Positions 1 to 9,246 are shown, numbered from the stretch's first letter. The stretch is 38,379 bases of DNA from Selenomonas ruminantium subsp. ruminantium ATCC 12561 (GCF_000424065.1 NZ_AUJE01000037.1:1-38379), one strand, 5' to 3'. The notes: a model not told the origin generated them from the sequence alone. Numbers and translations: made by a program.

Positions 1-95
1 GTCGTTTAGCGGAATCAGAAAAAGTACTCCCCCGTTCACCCCTGACAACGTATGACCTGGATACCTTTATCACGAACTTGCCGACAAACTGCAAT

Positions 96-130
96 AAAAA
101 GCCCGCTGACCTGTTCATCAGCGGACTCTT
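96..130 (-). terminator. Terminator of lacZ-galA
   Basis: A 7-bp stem (118-124 with 103-109) with an 8-base loop is followed on the minus strand by GC and five T's. It lies just past the galA stop and fits an intrinsic terminator for the lacZ-galA operon. Bases 1-95 hold an open frame on the plus strand (3-138) that I cannot recognise. It may be the end of a neighbouring gene or chance. Confidence 0.75.
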
Positions 131-151
131 GAGATAGCTGTAATAGCTTGT

Positions 152-2401
152 TTATTTTTTTGTCAGTACCCACATATAAGCGGCAAAGTCCGTGTCGATC
201 TTTTCCACGCCCAGTCCGTTATACATGAGCTCATCCCCATAGAACACCTGTCCCGTCATCTGCAGGGATTTTTCCCCGCCAAAGTCCATACTCAAACGCT
301 GGGCAGGCAGGTAATCGGTCACTTCATATTCGGCGTCAGCCTCCAATGCCGTCAGCTGCAATTTGCGAATCGGCGTAGCCGGTTCCGCCAGGGTCTTGAA
401 GTAGAGCACGACCACTTCTTTGCCATCTTCGCTGACAAACTGCCATGCCGTTTCATTCTTCGTCCCAGCAAAGGGCGTCAGCAGGCGATAGAACTTGCCC
501 AGCTGCAGGGTCGGACGCAGTTTCTTGTACAGGGCAACATGCTTTTTGACCTGTTCCTTTTCTTCGGCGCTCATACGGGTAATATCGAGCTCGTAGCCAA
601 AATCCCCACCAAAGGCGCAGAGGGTTCTCGTCTGCAGGCTCGTAACGCGGCCTACCTGATGGTTTGGCGTCACCGATACATGTGCGCCCATCGTCAGCGG
701 TGGGAATACCAGGCTCGTGCCACTCTGAATGGCAAGGCGGCAGACGGCATCGGTATTGTCGCTGGTCCAGGTCTGCGGCATATAGTAGAGCATGCCCGCA
801 TCGAAACGGCCACCACCGCCGGAGCAGCTTTCAAAGAGCACCTGCGGGAACTGTGCCGTCAGTCGTTCCAACACATCATAAAGCCCCAGTACAAAGCGGG
901 TCTTCGTTTCCCCCTGCTGCTGGGCCGGCAAAGCTGCCGAAAAGGCTTCGGACAGATGGCGGTTGAAGTCCCATTTTACATAGTCAATCTCAGCTGAAGA
1001 CAGTACATCACCGACGGATTTGACGATATAGTCACAAACTTCCGGACGGGACAAATCCAATACCAACTGATTGCGGCTGTAGCTGTTCTTGTAGTCCGGC
1101 ACATGCAAAGTCCAGTCCGGATGGGCACGGAAAAGCTCCGAATCCTCGGAAATCATCTCCGGCTCGAACCACAAGCCAAATTTCAACCCGCGCTTATGGG
1201 CAGAAGCCGACACGCCCTTGAGGCCCTGTTTCAGCTTGTCCGTATTGACAAACCAGTCGCCCAGACTGCTGTTGTCATCATTGCGCTTGCCGAACCAGCC
1301 ATCATCAAGGACTAAGAGTTCCAAGCCCAAATCAGCAGCAGACTGCGCCAGATTGTCGATTTTTTCCTCATCAAAGTCAAAGTAGGTAGCTTCCCAGTTG
1401 TTGACGAGAATCGGACGCAGTTCATGCTGATATTTGCCACGCACGATATGTTCCCGCACCGTCTGATGGAACGTCTGACTCATACCGTTAAGGCCTTTAT
1501 CGCTGTATACGAGCATGGCTTCCGGTGTCTGGAAGCTTTCACCTGCACCCAAGTGCCATTTGAATTCAAAGGGATTGATGCCGCCGATAACTCTGGTCGT
1601 ACCAAACTGCTCCACTTCGGTGACAAAGGAGGCTTCGCCGCTCCAAATCAGGCTGAAGCCATAGACTTCCCCGCTCGTTTCGCCAGCGTCCTTGCGAGCT
1701 AGGGCCAGGAACGGCGACTGCTGATGAGAGCTGGCGCCACGGCGGCTGCCCGTTTCCTGCACGCCGCGCATAAGGGACACGCGTTCCAGACTGCGTTCAG
1801 CGGCATGGCCGCCATAGAGACTCAGGCGGTCAAAATCATGGTCGGCAAAGTCGAGCGCAAAGCTGGCAGCACCGGTTAAATCCAGTGCCTCTTTGCCACA
1901 GTTGGAAATCTTGGCACTGCGGGTCAGCATGGCCGAATCATTCAGCAAAGTGTAGAGAAGTTCCACGGCCAGTTTGCCCTGACTGTCCTGCAGGTAAATA
2001 TGCAGAGTTTCGGCTTCGTTTTCCTCAGCATACACAGCGGGGAGACCTTTAAGTTTTGGTTTGCCTGCCGTGATTTCGTAATGGTCATAGAAGAGTTCCG
2101 TTACCGTCGTACCGTTTGCCAGCCGCACTTCATAAGCGGGCAGACGGTAATCCCCATGGCCATAAGCAGGGTATTCCTGCGGCAGAACATCGAGCGAGAA
2201 GGTACGCTCATTGGGATATGCAGCCGGCTGCGGCGAAAAGGCTCGGTCGATGGACTGCATGGGTGCCGTATCGCGGAATTTCTTCAGGGGACGGCCCCAA
2301 TAACGATGCAGCAGATAACGGTCACGCACCACCTGCAGCACATAGCTTACCTTATCATTATGCAGGTGGAATACACCTGTTGCCTGGTCAAAATCAATCA
2401 T
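152..2401 (-). CDS. galA: Alpha-galactosidase, GH36
   Basis: This enzyme removes terminal alpha-1,6-galactose from melibiose, raffinose and similar sugars. The 749-residue length is usual for bacterial GH36 enzymes. An N-terminal beta-sandwich (about 1-320) is followed by a TIM barrel (about 325-650) and a C-terminal beta domain. The catalytic nucleophile is D478 in YVKWDFN and the acid/base is D548 in WTSDNTD; both fall at the same numbers as in the Geobacillus enzyme AgaA. The substrate-pocket motifs LDDGWFG (365-371) and CSGGG (526-530) are intact. There is no signal peptide, so it should act in the cytoplasm. AGGAGG lies 7 bases before the ATG. It follows lacZ by 31 bases and should share its mRNA. 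The gap holds a 10-bp tandem repeat (2415-2434). Its galactose would feed GalK, encoded 25 kb away. Confidence 0.96.
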   Translation of the reverse strand: MIDFDQATGVFHLHNDKVSYVLQVVRDRYLLHRYWGRPLKKFRDTAPMQSIDRAFSPQPAAYPNERTFSLDVLPQEYPAYGHGDYRLPAYEVRLANGTTVTELFYDHYEITAGKPKLKGLPAVYAEENEAETLHIYLQDSQGKLAVELLYTLLNDSAMLTRSAKISNCGKEALDLTGAASFALDFADHDFDRLSLYGGHAAERSLERVSLMRGVQETGSRRGASSHQQSPFLALARKDAGETSGEVYGFSLIWSGEASFVTEVEQFGTTRVIGGINPFEFKWHLGAGESFQTPEAMLVYSDKGLNGMSQTFHQTVREHIVRGKYQHELRPILVNNWEATYFDFDEEKIDNLAQSAADLGLELLVLDDGWFGKRNDDNSSLGDWFVNTDKLKQGLKGVSASAHKRGLKFGLWFEPEMISEDSELFRAHPDWTLHVPDYKNSYSRNQLVLDLSRPEVCDYIVKSVGDVLSSAEIDYVKWDFNRHLSEAFSAALPAQQQGETKTRFVLGLYDVLERLTAQFPQVLFESCSGGGGRFDAGMLYYMPQTWTSDNTDAVCRLAIQSGTSLVFPPLTMGAHVSVTPNHQVGRVTSLQTRTLCAFGGDFGYELDITRMSAEEKEQVKKHVALYKKLRPTLQLGKFYRLLTPFAGTKNETAWQFVSEDGKEVVVLYFKTLAEPATPIRKLQLTALEADAEYEVTDYLPAQRLSMDFGGEKSLQMTGQVFYGDELMYNGLGVEKIDTDFAAYMWVLTKK

Positions 2402-2432
2402 TTCTGCGCCTCCTAAGCGATATTAAGCGATA

Positions 2433-5400
2433 TTAAATCCCCTGAAAATAGAATTCCAGATGCATATTCTCATTCTTCATGCGGTATTCTTCGAGTACCG
2501 GTGCGCCCCAGGTATCGTCACCGCCTACGCCACACTGGCCGGCAGATACCCGCAGGAAGGTATGATGTACCTGCGGCAGGTCGTAGCTGTGGCGGGCGTT
2601 TTCAAGTTCATGAGCGCTGTACGGCAGTGCCGAAGCAGCGAGCGGCATATCGCCGCTAATCCGCACGCCCCTGCCCCGCTTGTCGGTAACTTCCAGCCAG
2701 CGGACGCCATTGTGATTGCCACATTCCTGCGGCAGAAGGTAATCTTCCATCTCTCCGGCAACAGTGCCAGAGAAGATACCCAACTTTGCCCCCTCCTGCC
2801 GGTCGATGTAGTTAGCCGCCGGGCCATAGCCATAGTAACGCAGCTGGTCATAATCAGCTGACAGGGTAAAGAGCATGGCAAAGTCGGGAACCTCCGGCAG
2901 ACCTTCGACTTTTTCGTAGTCGAGTTCCGTCTTCAAGCTGCCATCTGCGCAGACCGTATAGGTAATCGTGCAGGCAGATACCGGCTGGGTAGCCAGTTCA
3001 TAGGTAAAGCGCACCTGCACTTCAGCTGCCGCATATTCCTTGATGCCCAGCTGGCCGAGCCAGTTGAATTCCTGCCATTTACCATCGACCAGCAGTTCCT
3101 TCTTCACACAGCGGCGGTAAAGGCTGGCCAGTTTCCACTGCGCCACAGCAAAGTCGCGGCGGCAGCCGTAATCGTTGTCCACCGGTGCCCGCCAGAAGGA
3201 CGGTTTGGGCATTTCTTCCAACAGTTCCACACCGTTGAGCTTATAGGATACCAGACTGCCCTGCGCGCTGGAGAACAAAATCTCACCGCCCGCAAACTGC
3301 ACGCCCAGATTGATATCGCCCTGCACCACATGCAGCGGCGTTTCGCCACAATCCGTAAGCGGCAGATGGGCTGTATAATGCGCAGGTTCTTCCACCTCTG
3401 CTGCCTCTGCGGCTTCAGCAGGGCTTGTGACTTCCACTTCTTCCACCTGCCATACGCCCTGACCGAAGGCCACTTCATAGCCCTTCTTGGCCCAGACCGT
3501 ATCCTCTTTCAACAATAGCGAAACCGTAAGACTTTCTTCACCGGCATCGGTTACGGGCAGGAAGTCCAGTTCCAAGCGCTGTTTTTCACCAGGCTTGACG
3601 CTCGGCGCAGCCTCCGTCTTTTCCCAGATTTTTTGGCCATCGAGCAGCAGTTCATAATGCAGGTCATATTCACTGGCATCGGTGAACAGGCTGATATTTT
3701 CCAGCGTTACGCCATCGGCTTCCACGTTAATATGGAAGTTCTGATAGTTGAACTTCACGTCCTGCAATTTGGCCGTAAGTTTCCTGTCTGCATAGAGAAT
3801 GCCGTCACCGCTGAAATTGTAATCGCTGGAGCGGTCGCCGAAATCGCCGCCATAAGCGAGGAATTCCTTGCCATAACGGTCTTTTTTCGCAATGGCTTGG
3901 TCGACAAAATCCCAGATAAAGCCGCCCTGATAGCGCGGTTCGCGTTCCGTCAGTTCCGTATACTTGTGCATACCGCCGTTGCTGTTGCCCATGCTATGCG
4001 TGTATTCGCAACAGAGGAACGGCTTTTCGGGATGCTCAGCCAGGAACTTTTCAATGTCGGCGACCTTGGTATACATCTGGCTTTCCATATCGCTGGTAGC
4101 ATTGTAGCGTCTATCCCAGAAAATGCTCTCATAATGCACAAGGCGGGTCGGGTCGGTCTTGCGGAAATACTCGCTCATGGCGAAGATATCCTTACCGCCG
4201 CAGGACTCATTGCCGCAGGACCAGATGATGATGGCCGCATGATTCTTGTCCCGTTCGAGCATGGATTTGGCGCGGTCTAAGATAACCGCCTGCCATTCAT
4301 CATGGTCGTTGGGAATGGTATGTTCATCGCGGGCCAGCACGCCGTTTTTCTGCCAGGTGCCATGCGTTTCGAGATTTGTTTCGTCAATCACATAGAGACC
4401 ATAACGGTCGCAGAGTTCATAGATATAGCTGGAATTAGGATAATGCGAGCAGCGCAGAGCGTTGATATTCTGCCGTTTCATCGTGATGATGTCCTGCTCA
4501 AATTCCGCCGGATTCATCGCCCGCCCGCGATAGCAGTCAAACTCATGGCGGTTCACACCCTTGAACACAATGCGCTGGCCGTTGATTTTCATCAGGCCAT
4601 CTTCGAGTTTGAACTCACGGAAGCCCACGTTATAGGGAATGACTTCCTGCAAATTGTCCGCATCATCATAGACAGCCAAAAGGAGTTTATACAGATGCGG
4701 ATGCTCGGCACTCCAAAGTTTCGCGCCTTTCACCGACAGGATAAATTCATCCTGCCCTGCTGCCCCGCTGATATCCTCCTCAGCAAGAAGCTCACCTTCC
4801 GGCGTAAACAGGCTGACCTTGACCTTCTTGGTATGTGCTCCCGACCAACGGATTTCACCCGTCAGTTCACCATCATGGTAATCGTTTACTGGAAGCGCCG
4901 TAAGCTTCAAATCCTCCACATGGATACGCGGCTTGGTATAGAGCAGCACCTCGCGGAAAATCCCGCCAAAGCGCCAGAAATCCTGGTCCTCAATCCAGCT
5001 GCCCGAGGAAAAACGGAACACGCGCAGAGCAAGTTTATTCTCGCCCTTCACCAGATACGGCGTCAGGTCAAAATCAGCCGGCGTAAAGCTGTCCTCGCTA
5101 TAGCCCACATAATGACCATTCAGGTACACCGCCACCGCCGATTCCACACCAGCCAGCGACAGACAGAGATTATCCCAGCCGGCAGGCAACTGGAAATATT
5201 TCACATAAGAACCCGTGGGATTGAAATGCTGCGGCACCTGACCGGGAACTACGGCTTCATGGCCGTCCCAGGGATAGGTCTGATTGGTGTACTGCGGTAC
5301 GCCATAACCTTCCATCTGGAAATGTGCCGGCACACGGATGGTCTCCCAATCCCGGCAATCAAACTCCAACGCTTCAAATCCCTGCGGCGCCAAACGCGGA

Positions 5401-5576
5401 TTCTTGGCATAATGGAAATACCACAGCCCGTCCAGCGTGCGTACATACGAGGACTCACCGCGATTTAATTCCGCCATATCCCGGTAATAGTGATGGTCAC
5501 TATGTGCCGGCAGACGATTCTCCTGGAAAAATTCTGGATTGGCCAACTGGGCCAGGGAAAATTGCGACTCAGACAT
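2433..5576 (-). CDS. lacZ: Beta-galactosidase, GH2 (LacZ)
   Basis: LacZ hydrolyses lactose to glucose and galactose in the cytoplasm. The 1047-residue chain has the full five-domain LacZ plan: sugar-binding jelly roll (about 45-215), immunoglobulin-like domain, TIM barrel (about 320-620), and the C-terminal small-chain sandwich (about 755-1035). The acid/base is E457 in WSCGNESCGG and the nucleophile is E524 in CCEYTHSMGN. E403 and H405 in NLETHG match the magnesium ligands of the E. coli enzyme. A GAGG-type ribosome site precedes the ATG. It is the first gene of an operon with galA. A free-sugar LacZ next to a phospho-beta-galactosidase pathway (LacG, same window) means the cell can use lactose or galactosides in both free and phosphorylated form. 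Confidence 0.97.
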   Translation of the reverse strand: MSESQFSLAQLANPEFFQENRLPAHSDHHYYRDMAELNRGESSYVRTLDGLWYFHYAKNPRLAPQGFEALEFDCRDWETIRVPAHFQMEGYGVPQYTNQTYPWDGHEAVVPGQVPQHFNPTGSYVKYFQLPAGWDNLCLSLAGVESAVAVYLNGHYVGYSEDSFTPADFDLTPYLVKGENKLALRVFRFSSGSWIEDQDFWRFGGIFREVLLYTKPRIHVEDLKLTALPVNDYHDGELTGEIRWSGAHTKKVKVSLFTPEGELLAEEDISGAAGQDEFILSVKGAKLWSAEHPHLYKLLLAVYDDADNLQEVIPYNVGFREFKLEDGLMKINGQRIVFKGVNRHEFDCYRGRAMNPAEFEQDIITMKRQNINALRCSHYPNSSYIYELCDRYGLYVIDETNLETHGTWQKNGVLARDEHTIPNDHDEWQAVILDRAKSMLERDKNHAAIIIWSCGNESCGGKDIFAMSEYFRKTDPTRLVHYESIFWDRRYNATSDMESQMYTKVADIEKFLAEHPEKPFLCCEYTHSMGNSNGGMHKYTELTEREPRYQGGFIWDFVDQAIAKKDRYGKEFLAYGGDFGDRSSDYNFSGDGILYADRKLTAKLQDVKFNYQNFHINVEADGVTLENISLFTDASEYDLHYELLLDGQKIWEKTEAAPSVKPGEKQRLELDFLPVTDAGEESLTVSLLLKEDTVWAKKGYEVAFGQGVWQVEEVEVTSPAEAAEAAEVEEPAHYTAHLPLTDCGETPLHVVQGDINLGVQFAGGEILFSSAQGSLVSYKLNGVELLEEMPKPSFWRAPVDNDYGCRRDFAVAQWKLASLYRRCVKKELLVDGKWQEFNWLGQLGIKEYAAAEVQVRFTYELATQPVSACTITYTVCADGSLKTELDYEKVEGLPEVPDFAMLFTLSADYDQLRYYGYGPAANYIDRQEGAKLGIFSGTVAGEMEDYLLPQECGNHNGVRWLEVTDKRGRGVRISGDMPLAASALPYSAHELENARHSYDLPQVHHTFLRVSAGQCGVGGDDTWGAPVLEEYRMKNENMHLEFYFQGI

Positions 5577-5600
5577 GGAATTTCCTCCCTCAACACCTAT

Positions 5601-5659
5601 AGTAAACGATTTCTTTTTTATCTACTCCCCATTATACACGCACAAATAAGAAAAAACAA
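5601..5659 (-). promoter_or_regulatory. lacZ promoter and LacI-type operator
   Basis: On the minus strand, TTGTTT (5654-5659) and a perfect TATAAT (5631-5636) are 17 bases apart. AGTAAACGATTTCT (5601-5614) lies about 11-24 bases after the expected start of transcription. It is a near palindrome with a central CG, typical of LacI-family operators and also close to the CcpA cre consensus. Related sites stand before galK, galE and lacA. The position downstream of the promoter suggests repression. Confidence 0.75.
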
Positions 5660-5690
5660 GCGATTTTTCCGATTTAATCGCTTGTTTTTA
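5651..5690. terminator. Bidirectional terminator
   Basis: An 11-bp perfect stem (5655-5665 with 5676-5686) is flanked by A and T runs on both sides. On the minus strand it ends transcription of the gene at 5753-6534. Its last T's overlap the -35 box of the lacZ promoter. Confidence 0.8.
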
Positions 5691-5752
5691 CAGCATTTCT
5701 GATATCCGTAATCTTCTAATGCAGGATGAAGATGAAAGAGCGAAGAATATAA

Positions 5753-6534
5753 TCATGAACTATAGATATCCGGCGCCAGAATCACCAGCACCGGCAGATT
5801 AGATGCTCCCGGCGGTGAATATTGCAAAGCGAAGTTCCGATTGGGCTTATAGCTGCCCATATGGGATAGTTCAAAATCGGACGTCAAAATGACGTTTTTC
5901 CCCAGATGCAGCTCTAAATTCGCGGGAGTAACATCGCCGAAGAACAAACGGCCTGTCTGATTGTGTACCACTTTGGCCAACTGTCTGTCTTCCTCCACTC
6001 TTACCGCACCGGCATAAACACCGCCTAATGGCGTCAGCATTACCTGAACAGGCTGACTGCCCATAGTAGGCAGTTCCAGCCGATACATCACGCCGTAATT
6101 GCCATAATTTACCGCCTGACTGCCATCGGTAGCATCTACACCTTGCTTGTAGCGGTCATATTCATCATCCCCCAAGGGAATATAGACCAAGCCATCTCTC
6201 TGCGGGTCATAGGCGCTCTTAGCGCTGATGGTGCGATTCATTCCCTTAAAGGTTCCGCGCAGGGCAACTTTGTCTTTGGGTAAAACCCGGGCATCCCCCT
6301 TTATCACATCGCTGTACAGGATTCCATACTCAGCCAGATACTCGGGGCTGTCAGCACACCGCCGGAATCCCTGCTCTCCACTGGCCAAGGCTTCATCAAC
6401 CGGGCCAACGTCTGCGCCGGCTTTTACGCCTGTTCCTGCTGCTGTGCGTGTACAGGCCTGACAGCAGCCACACCGGTAAAGGCAGTCCCGATAAAAAATG
6501 CCATGACCAGCACAACCAAGCTTCGCATATTCAT
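5753..6534 (-). pseudogene. Secreted protein of unknown function, frame-interrupted
   Basis: I do not recognise this protein. A start at 6534, or better at 6528 with GGGGA 7 bases before it, opens a classic signal peptide, MRSLVVLVMAFFIGTAF and on to PVHA-QQ, but this frame stops at TAA (6426-6424). The rest of the protein, about 220 residues beginning near KAGADVGPVDEA and ending at 5753, is in another frame, and read upstream that frame has no plausible start or leader. Joining them needs one extra base, or a -1 slip, somewhere around 6424-6450. The body is hydrophilic with no motif I can name; FFGDVTPANLELHLGKNVIL suggests beta structure. The promoter is TTGTCT (6627-6632), 18 bases, TATAAT (6603-6608). 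The cause may be a recent mutation, a sequencing error, or recoding. No standard slippery heptamer is visible. Confidence 0.6.
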
Positions 6535-6602
6535 TTCCCCACATCCTTCCTATACCCTTTCCATAAGCAAACACTTCCATACACGTTCGCGTATACAAAA
6601 AT

Positions 6603-6632
6603 ATTATACACCGCAGTAGAAAAAGCAGACAA
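6603..6632 (-). promoter_or_regulatory. Promoter of the frame-interrupted secreted protein
   Basis: TTGTCT (6627-6632) and TATAAT (6603-6608) are 18 bases apart on the minus strand, about 70 bases before the signal-peptide start. Confidence 0.55.
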
Positions 6633-6804
6633 TGGTAATGTTGCTGAAGTGACTATTTTAGCGCAACACGGGAATCGTCAAAAGTTCCTTAGGTGTCGAT
6701 TCTCAGGAGGAATTATGGCGTTTGCAGCGAAGGTATAAGCAGCAAATACAATACTGCAAAGCAGTCAACACACCCTAAGAAAGAAGAATGAAAGGATGAT
6801 ACTT

Positions 6805-8334
6805 ATGAATGTTCGTCATTGCGTATTGATGCTGGTAATAGGTATTATCATATGGCTGCCCCAACCTTCAGAAGCCATACAAACCTCTGAAGGCGTGCGC
6901 ATCACCATCGTTCACACCAATGATACACACACGCGCATAAAACCGGAAGACAACTCCGGCAAATCAATGGGGTGGGCGACGCTGGCTGCCGCCATAAAAA
7001 AAGAACGCGAACTAAATCCCGATACCCTGGTCTTGGATGCCGGCGATACTTTCCACGGACTGCCGCTGGCCACGCTGAGCAATGGCGAAATCATGGTGCC
7101 GCTGCTCAATCTGACAGGCTATGATGCCATGTGTTTGGGCAATCAGGATTTTAATTACGGCGTTCCGCATTTGCTGGAATTGTCGAAGAGATTAAATTTC
7201 CCCATTCTGGTCGCCAATGTAGCCTATAAGGATTCGGGACAGCTCCCCTTTGCGCCTTACAAAGAGTTTAACCTCTCAGGCGTAAAGATTGCCGTCTTTG
7301 GTTTGGTTACGCCGGAAACCAAGCTGAAAATATCCCCCTTATTGACGAAAAATCTCTCCTTCCTCGACCCGGTACAGCAGGCGCAACTGATGGTAGACAA
7401 GCTTCGCTCCAACAACGATCTGGTCATCGCCGTGACGCACTTGGGGATAGACCCGGTCTGCGCCGATAAGTCCACCATAGTAGCCCAGAAAGTAAAGGGC
7501 ATTGATATCATTATCGACGGGCATAGCCACACCGTCCTGCCCCATGGAATCAAGGAAGGCGACACGCTCATTTGTCAAACCGGGTGCTATGATAGCTACT
7601 TGGGCGAAGTAAACGTGACGATCAAGAATCACCGTGTGGTGGATAAATCCGCTAAACTCCTGGGTCTTGAGGAAGTGAACCGGCTAGCGCCAACACCGGA
7701 TCAGGAGGTCTTGCGGGAAATCGAGCGCAGCACAAAATCCGCTCAGCCGATGCTTGAGAAGGTCATCGGCCAATCCAGCCGCAAATTCCAGTACAACCGG
7801 GAGCAGATCCGCACGGGAGAAACAGAACTTGGCGACTATGCGGCAGACGCTTATCGCGGCATAAGCGGAGCGGATATTGCCATAGTGAACGCGGGTACTT
7901 TCAGAGCTGACATACCCCAAGGCAAAATCACCAGAGGAGATACCATAAAAGTATTTCCCTTTGGCAATGTAGTGCAAAAAATTCAAGTGACCGGAGCGCA
8001 AGTGAAAGAAGCTCTGGAGCATGGCGTATCCAGATATCCCGCAGACGTGGGAATATTCCCCCAGATAAGCGGCATTTCCTTCACCCTTGACAGCTCGGCA
8101 CAGGCGGGAAAACGTGTTGTAAGCGTTGAAGTGAATGGCAAGCCCCTTGACCTCATGCAAAAATACTCTTTGGCTGTTACGAATTTCATGCACATGGGCG
8201 GTGACGGGTACAGTATGCTGGTCAATGCGCCTCTTCTCGGCGAATATGGTCTGGCAGATGATGTGCTGGCGGCCTGGATCAGCCACGGGGAAAATCTGCA
8301 CAGCTTCGGCAAGCGTATCCGCATCGACAAATAA
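6805..8334 (+). CDS. Secreted 5'-nucleotidase / cyclic phosphodiesterase-like protein
   Basis: It belongs to the UshA/CpdB family, which hydrolyses nucleotides outside the cytoplasm. I choose the ATG at 6805, with AAGGA 8 bases before it, over the in-frame ATG at 6796. This gives 509 residues. A signal peptide covers residues 1-24 (cut after PSEA). The metallophosphatase domain (about 30-300) has D40 and H42 (HTNDTHTR), D81 (DAGDTFHG), N113 (LGNQDFNYG), a His in THLG and GHSH. The C-terminal nucleotide-binding domain (about 340-500) has VNAGTFRADI and HMGGDGY. The oddity is the GNHEFD motif: the His that forms the catalytic dyad in UshA (H117) is Gln114, and its Asp partner (D120) is Asn117. 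The Asn also occurs in CpdB-type enzymes, but the Gln is unusual. It stands alone between a divergent and a convergent gene and has its own terminator. Confidence 0.88.
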   Translation: MNVRHCVLMLVIGIIIWLPQPSEAIQTSEGVRITIVHTNDTHTRIKPEDNSGKSMGWATLAAAIKKERELNPDTLVLDAGDTFHGLPLATLSNGEIMVPLLNLTGYDAMCLGNQDFNYGVPHLLELSKRLNFPILVANVAYKDSGQLPFAPYKEFNLSGVKIAVFGLVTPETKLKISPLLTKNLSFLDPVQQAQLMVDKLRSNNDLVIAVTHLGIDPVCADKSTIVAQKVKGIDIIIDGHSHTVLPHGIKEGDTLICQTGCYDSYLGEVNVTIKNHRVVDKSAKLLGLEEVNRLAPTPDQEVLREIERSTKSAQPMLEKVIGQSSRKFQYNREQIRTGETELGDYAADAYRGISGADIAIVNAGTFRADIPQGKITRGDTIKVFPFGNVVQKIQVTGAQVKEALEHGVSRYPADVGIFPQISGISFTLDSSAQAGKRVVSVEVNGKPLDLMQKYSLAVTNFMHMGGDGYSMLVNAPLLGEYGLADDVLAAWISHGENLHSFGKRIRIDK

Positions 8335-8409
8335 CGCTGATAAAGGCCGTACGCTCGTGTACGTTGTTATTACCATCTTGGCGGCAGGAGCTTGTCAACT
8401 TTCTAACAA

Positions 8410-8455
8410 AAAAACCGTCAAGCAAGCATATCCACTTGCCTGACGGGCTTTTTTC
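8410..8455 (+). terminator. Terminator of the 5'-nucleotidase gene
   Basis: A 12-bp stem with one mismatch (8415-8426 with 8435-8446) is followed by GC and six T's on the plus strand. Confidence 0.85.
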
Positions 8456-8456
8456 A

Positions 8457-8636
8457 TTCCCGAACTTCCCATTCTTCAAGACTTCGTTTCTCACCATAAT
8501 ACAGGATATGGCTGCCATGCTTCCGCATTGTTCTTCTCCAGTTCGGCAACGGCACCCTTACCACGCACTACATAAGGTGGATATCTTAATATATCGTTGT
8601 AATACAAACATTAAACTCCCTTCTAATTGTAGGTAC
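8457..8636. other. Intergenic stretch without recognised features
   Basis: I see no gene, terminator or promoter that I can support here. It separates the 5'-nucleotidase terminator from the hairpin repeat. An open frame on the minus strand that starts inside the repeat has no ribosome site and looks accidental. Confidence 0.5.
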
Positions 8637-8728
8637 TAAGCCCGCAGGGGCTGGTGGTGTTTTTCCGCAGCTTTTGGCAAGCCTGTCTATGGCGTAGGAA
8701 AAATACCACCAGCCCCTGCGGGCGCCTT
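8637..8728. repeat. Long hairpin repeat, copy 1
   Basis: A perfect 19-bp outer stem (8640-8658 with 8705-8723) encloses a 7-bp TTTTTCC/GGAAAAA stem (8660-8666 with 8697-8703) and a 30-base loop. The inner 46 bases (8659-8704) match copy 2 at 23813-23858 in 44 positions, while the outer arms differ in sequence yet still pair. Both copies are bounded by TAAGCCCG and CGGGCGCCTT and lie between convergent genes. There is no T run on either side, so it is not an ordinary terminator. Confidence 0.9.
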
Positions 8729-8742
8729 GCAGCCACAATGTA

Positions 8743-8783
8743 AAGAAAAAGCAGGCGATTTTCCGCAATCACCTGCTTTTTTC
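8743..8783. terminator. Terminator of the flavodoxin operon
   Basis: A 14-bp stem with one mismatch (8747-8760 with 8767-8780) has A's before it and T's after it, so it can act on both strands. It lies 32 bases past the flavodoxin stop. Confidence 0.8.
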
Positions 8784-8814
8784 ATGGCTTACAAAATTGT
8801 TTTTTAGAGCTATG

Positions 8815-9246
8815 TTACAATGACTTTACAAAGTCCTCTCCCAGTTTGCGGCAATCGGCAAGTTCCGCATCACCGGGAGCGTTTTCAACGATAAGGCCGT
8901 CAGAAAAGAGTTTGGCTCCGTCACCTTTGGTGCGCTCGACCCAGCTTTCCATCCAGGCACCGCCGCCCCAGCCATAGGAACCGAACAGGGCTACCGGCTT
9001 GCCGGACAGATGCTTTTCCGCATCCGTAAATACGGGTTCAAAGGAACCTTCCTCCAGCACTTCATCGCCCATGGCAGGACAGCCAAAAATCAGGCCATCA
9101 TAATCCGGCGCACTTGCCGCCTTAAAGGATTCCACTTCCAAAAGACTGACTTCCGCACCAGCACCTTTGGCCCCTTCGGCAATAGCCTGCGCCATAGCTT
9201 CGGTGTTTCCCGTACCAGACCAATAAACAACAGCAACTTTACTCAC
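8815..9246 (-). CDS. Short-chain flavodoxin
   Basis: This small FMN electron carrier can replace ferredoxin when iron is scarce. The 143 residues are the usual length for short-chain flavodoxins. The FMN phosphate loop is WSGTGNTEA (9-17). FGCPAMGDE (about 54-62) and GSYGWGGGAWM (about 89-99) are the two loops that pack on the isoalloxazine ring. The start is GTG, with AGGAGG 7 bases upstream. It follows a DUF3793 gene by 12 bases and shares a promoter covered by a Fur box, so it should be induced in low iron. Confidence 0.95.
   Translation of the reverse strand: MSKVAVVYWSGTGNTEAMAQAIAEGAKGAGAEVSLLEVESFKAASAPDYDGLIFGCPAMGDEVLEEGSFEPVFTDAEKHLSGKPVALFGSYGWGGGAWMESWVERTKGDGAKLFSDGLIVENAPGDAELADCRKLGEDFVKSL

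Noticed and set aside
3-138. Open frame at the left edge of the window
   Set aside because: No recognisable family, it overlaps the galA terminator, and too little is visible to call a gene.
4302-5468. 388-codon open frame on the plus strand inside lacZ
   Set aside because: It is antisense to a certain gene, has no family resemblance, and arises from the codon bias of lacZ. The same applies to long antisense frames in galK, gatY, rsmI, the helicase and lacG.
8586-8768. 60-codon minus-strand frame across hairpin repeat copy 1
   Set aside because: It reads straight through the palindrome and a terminator and has no ribosome site.
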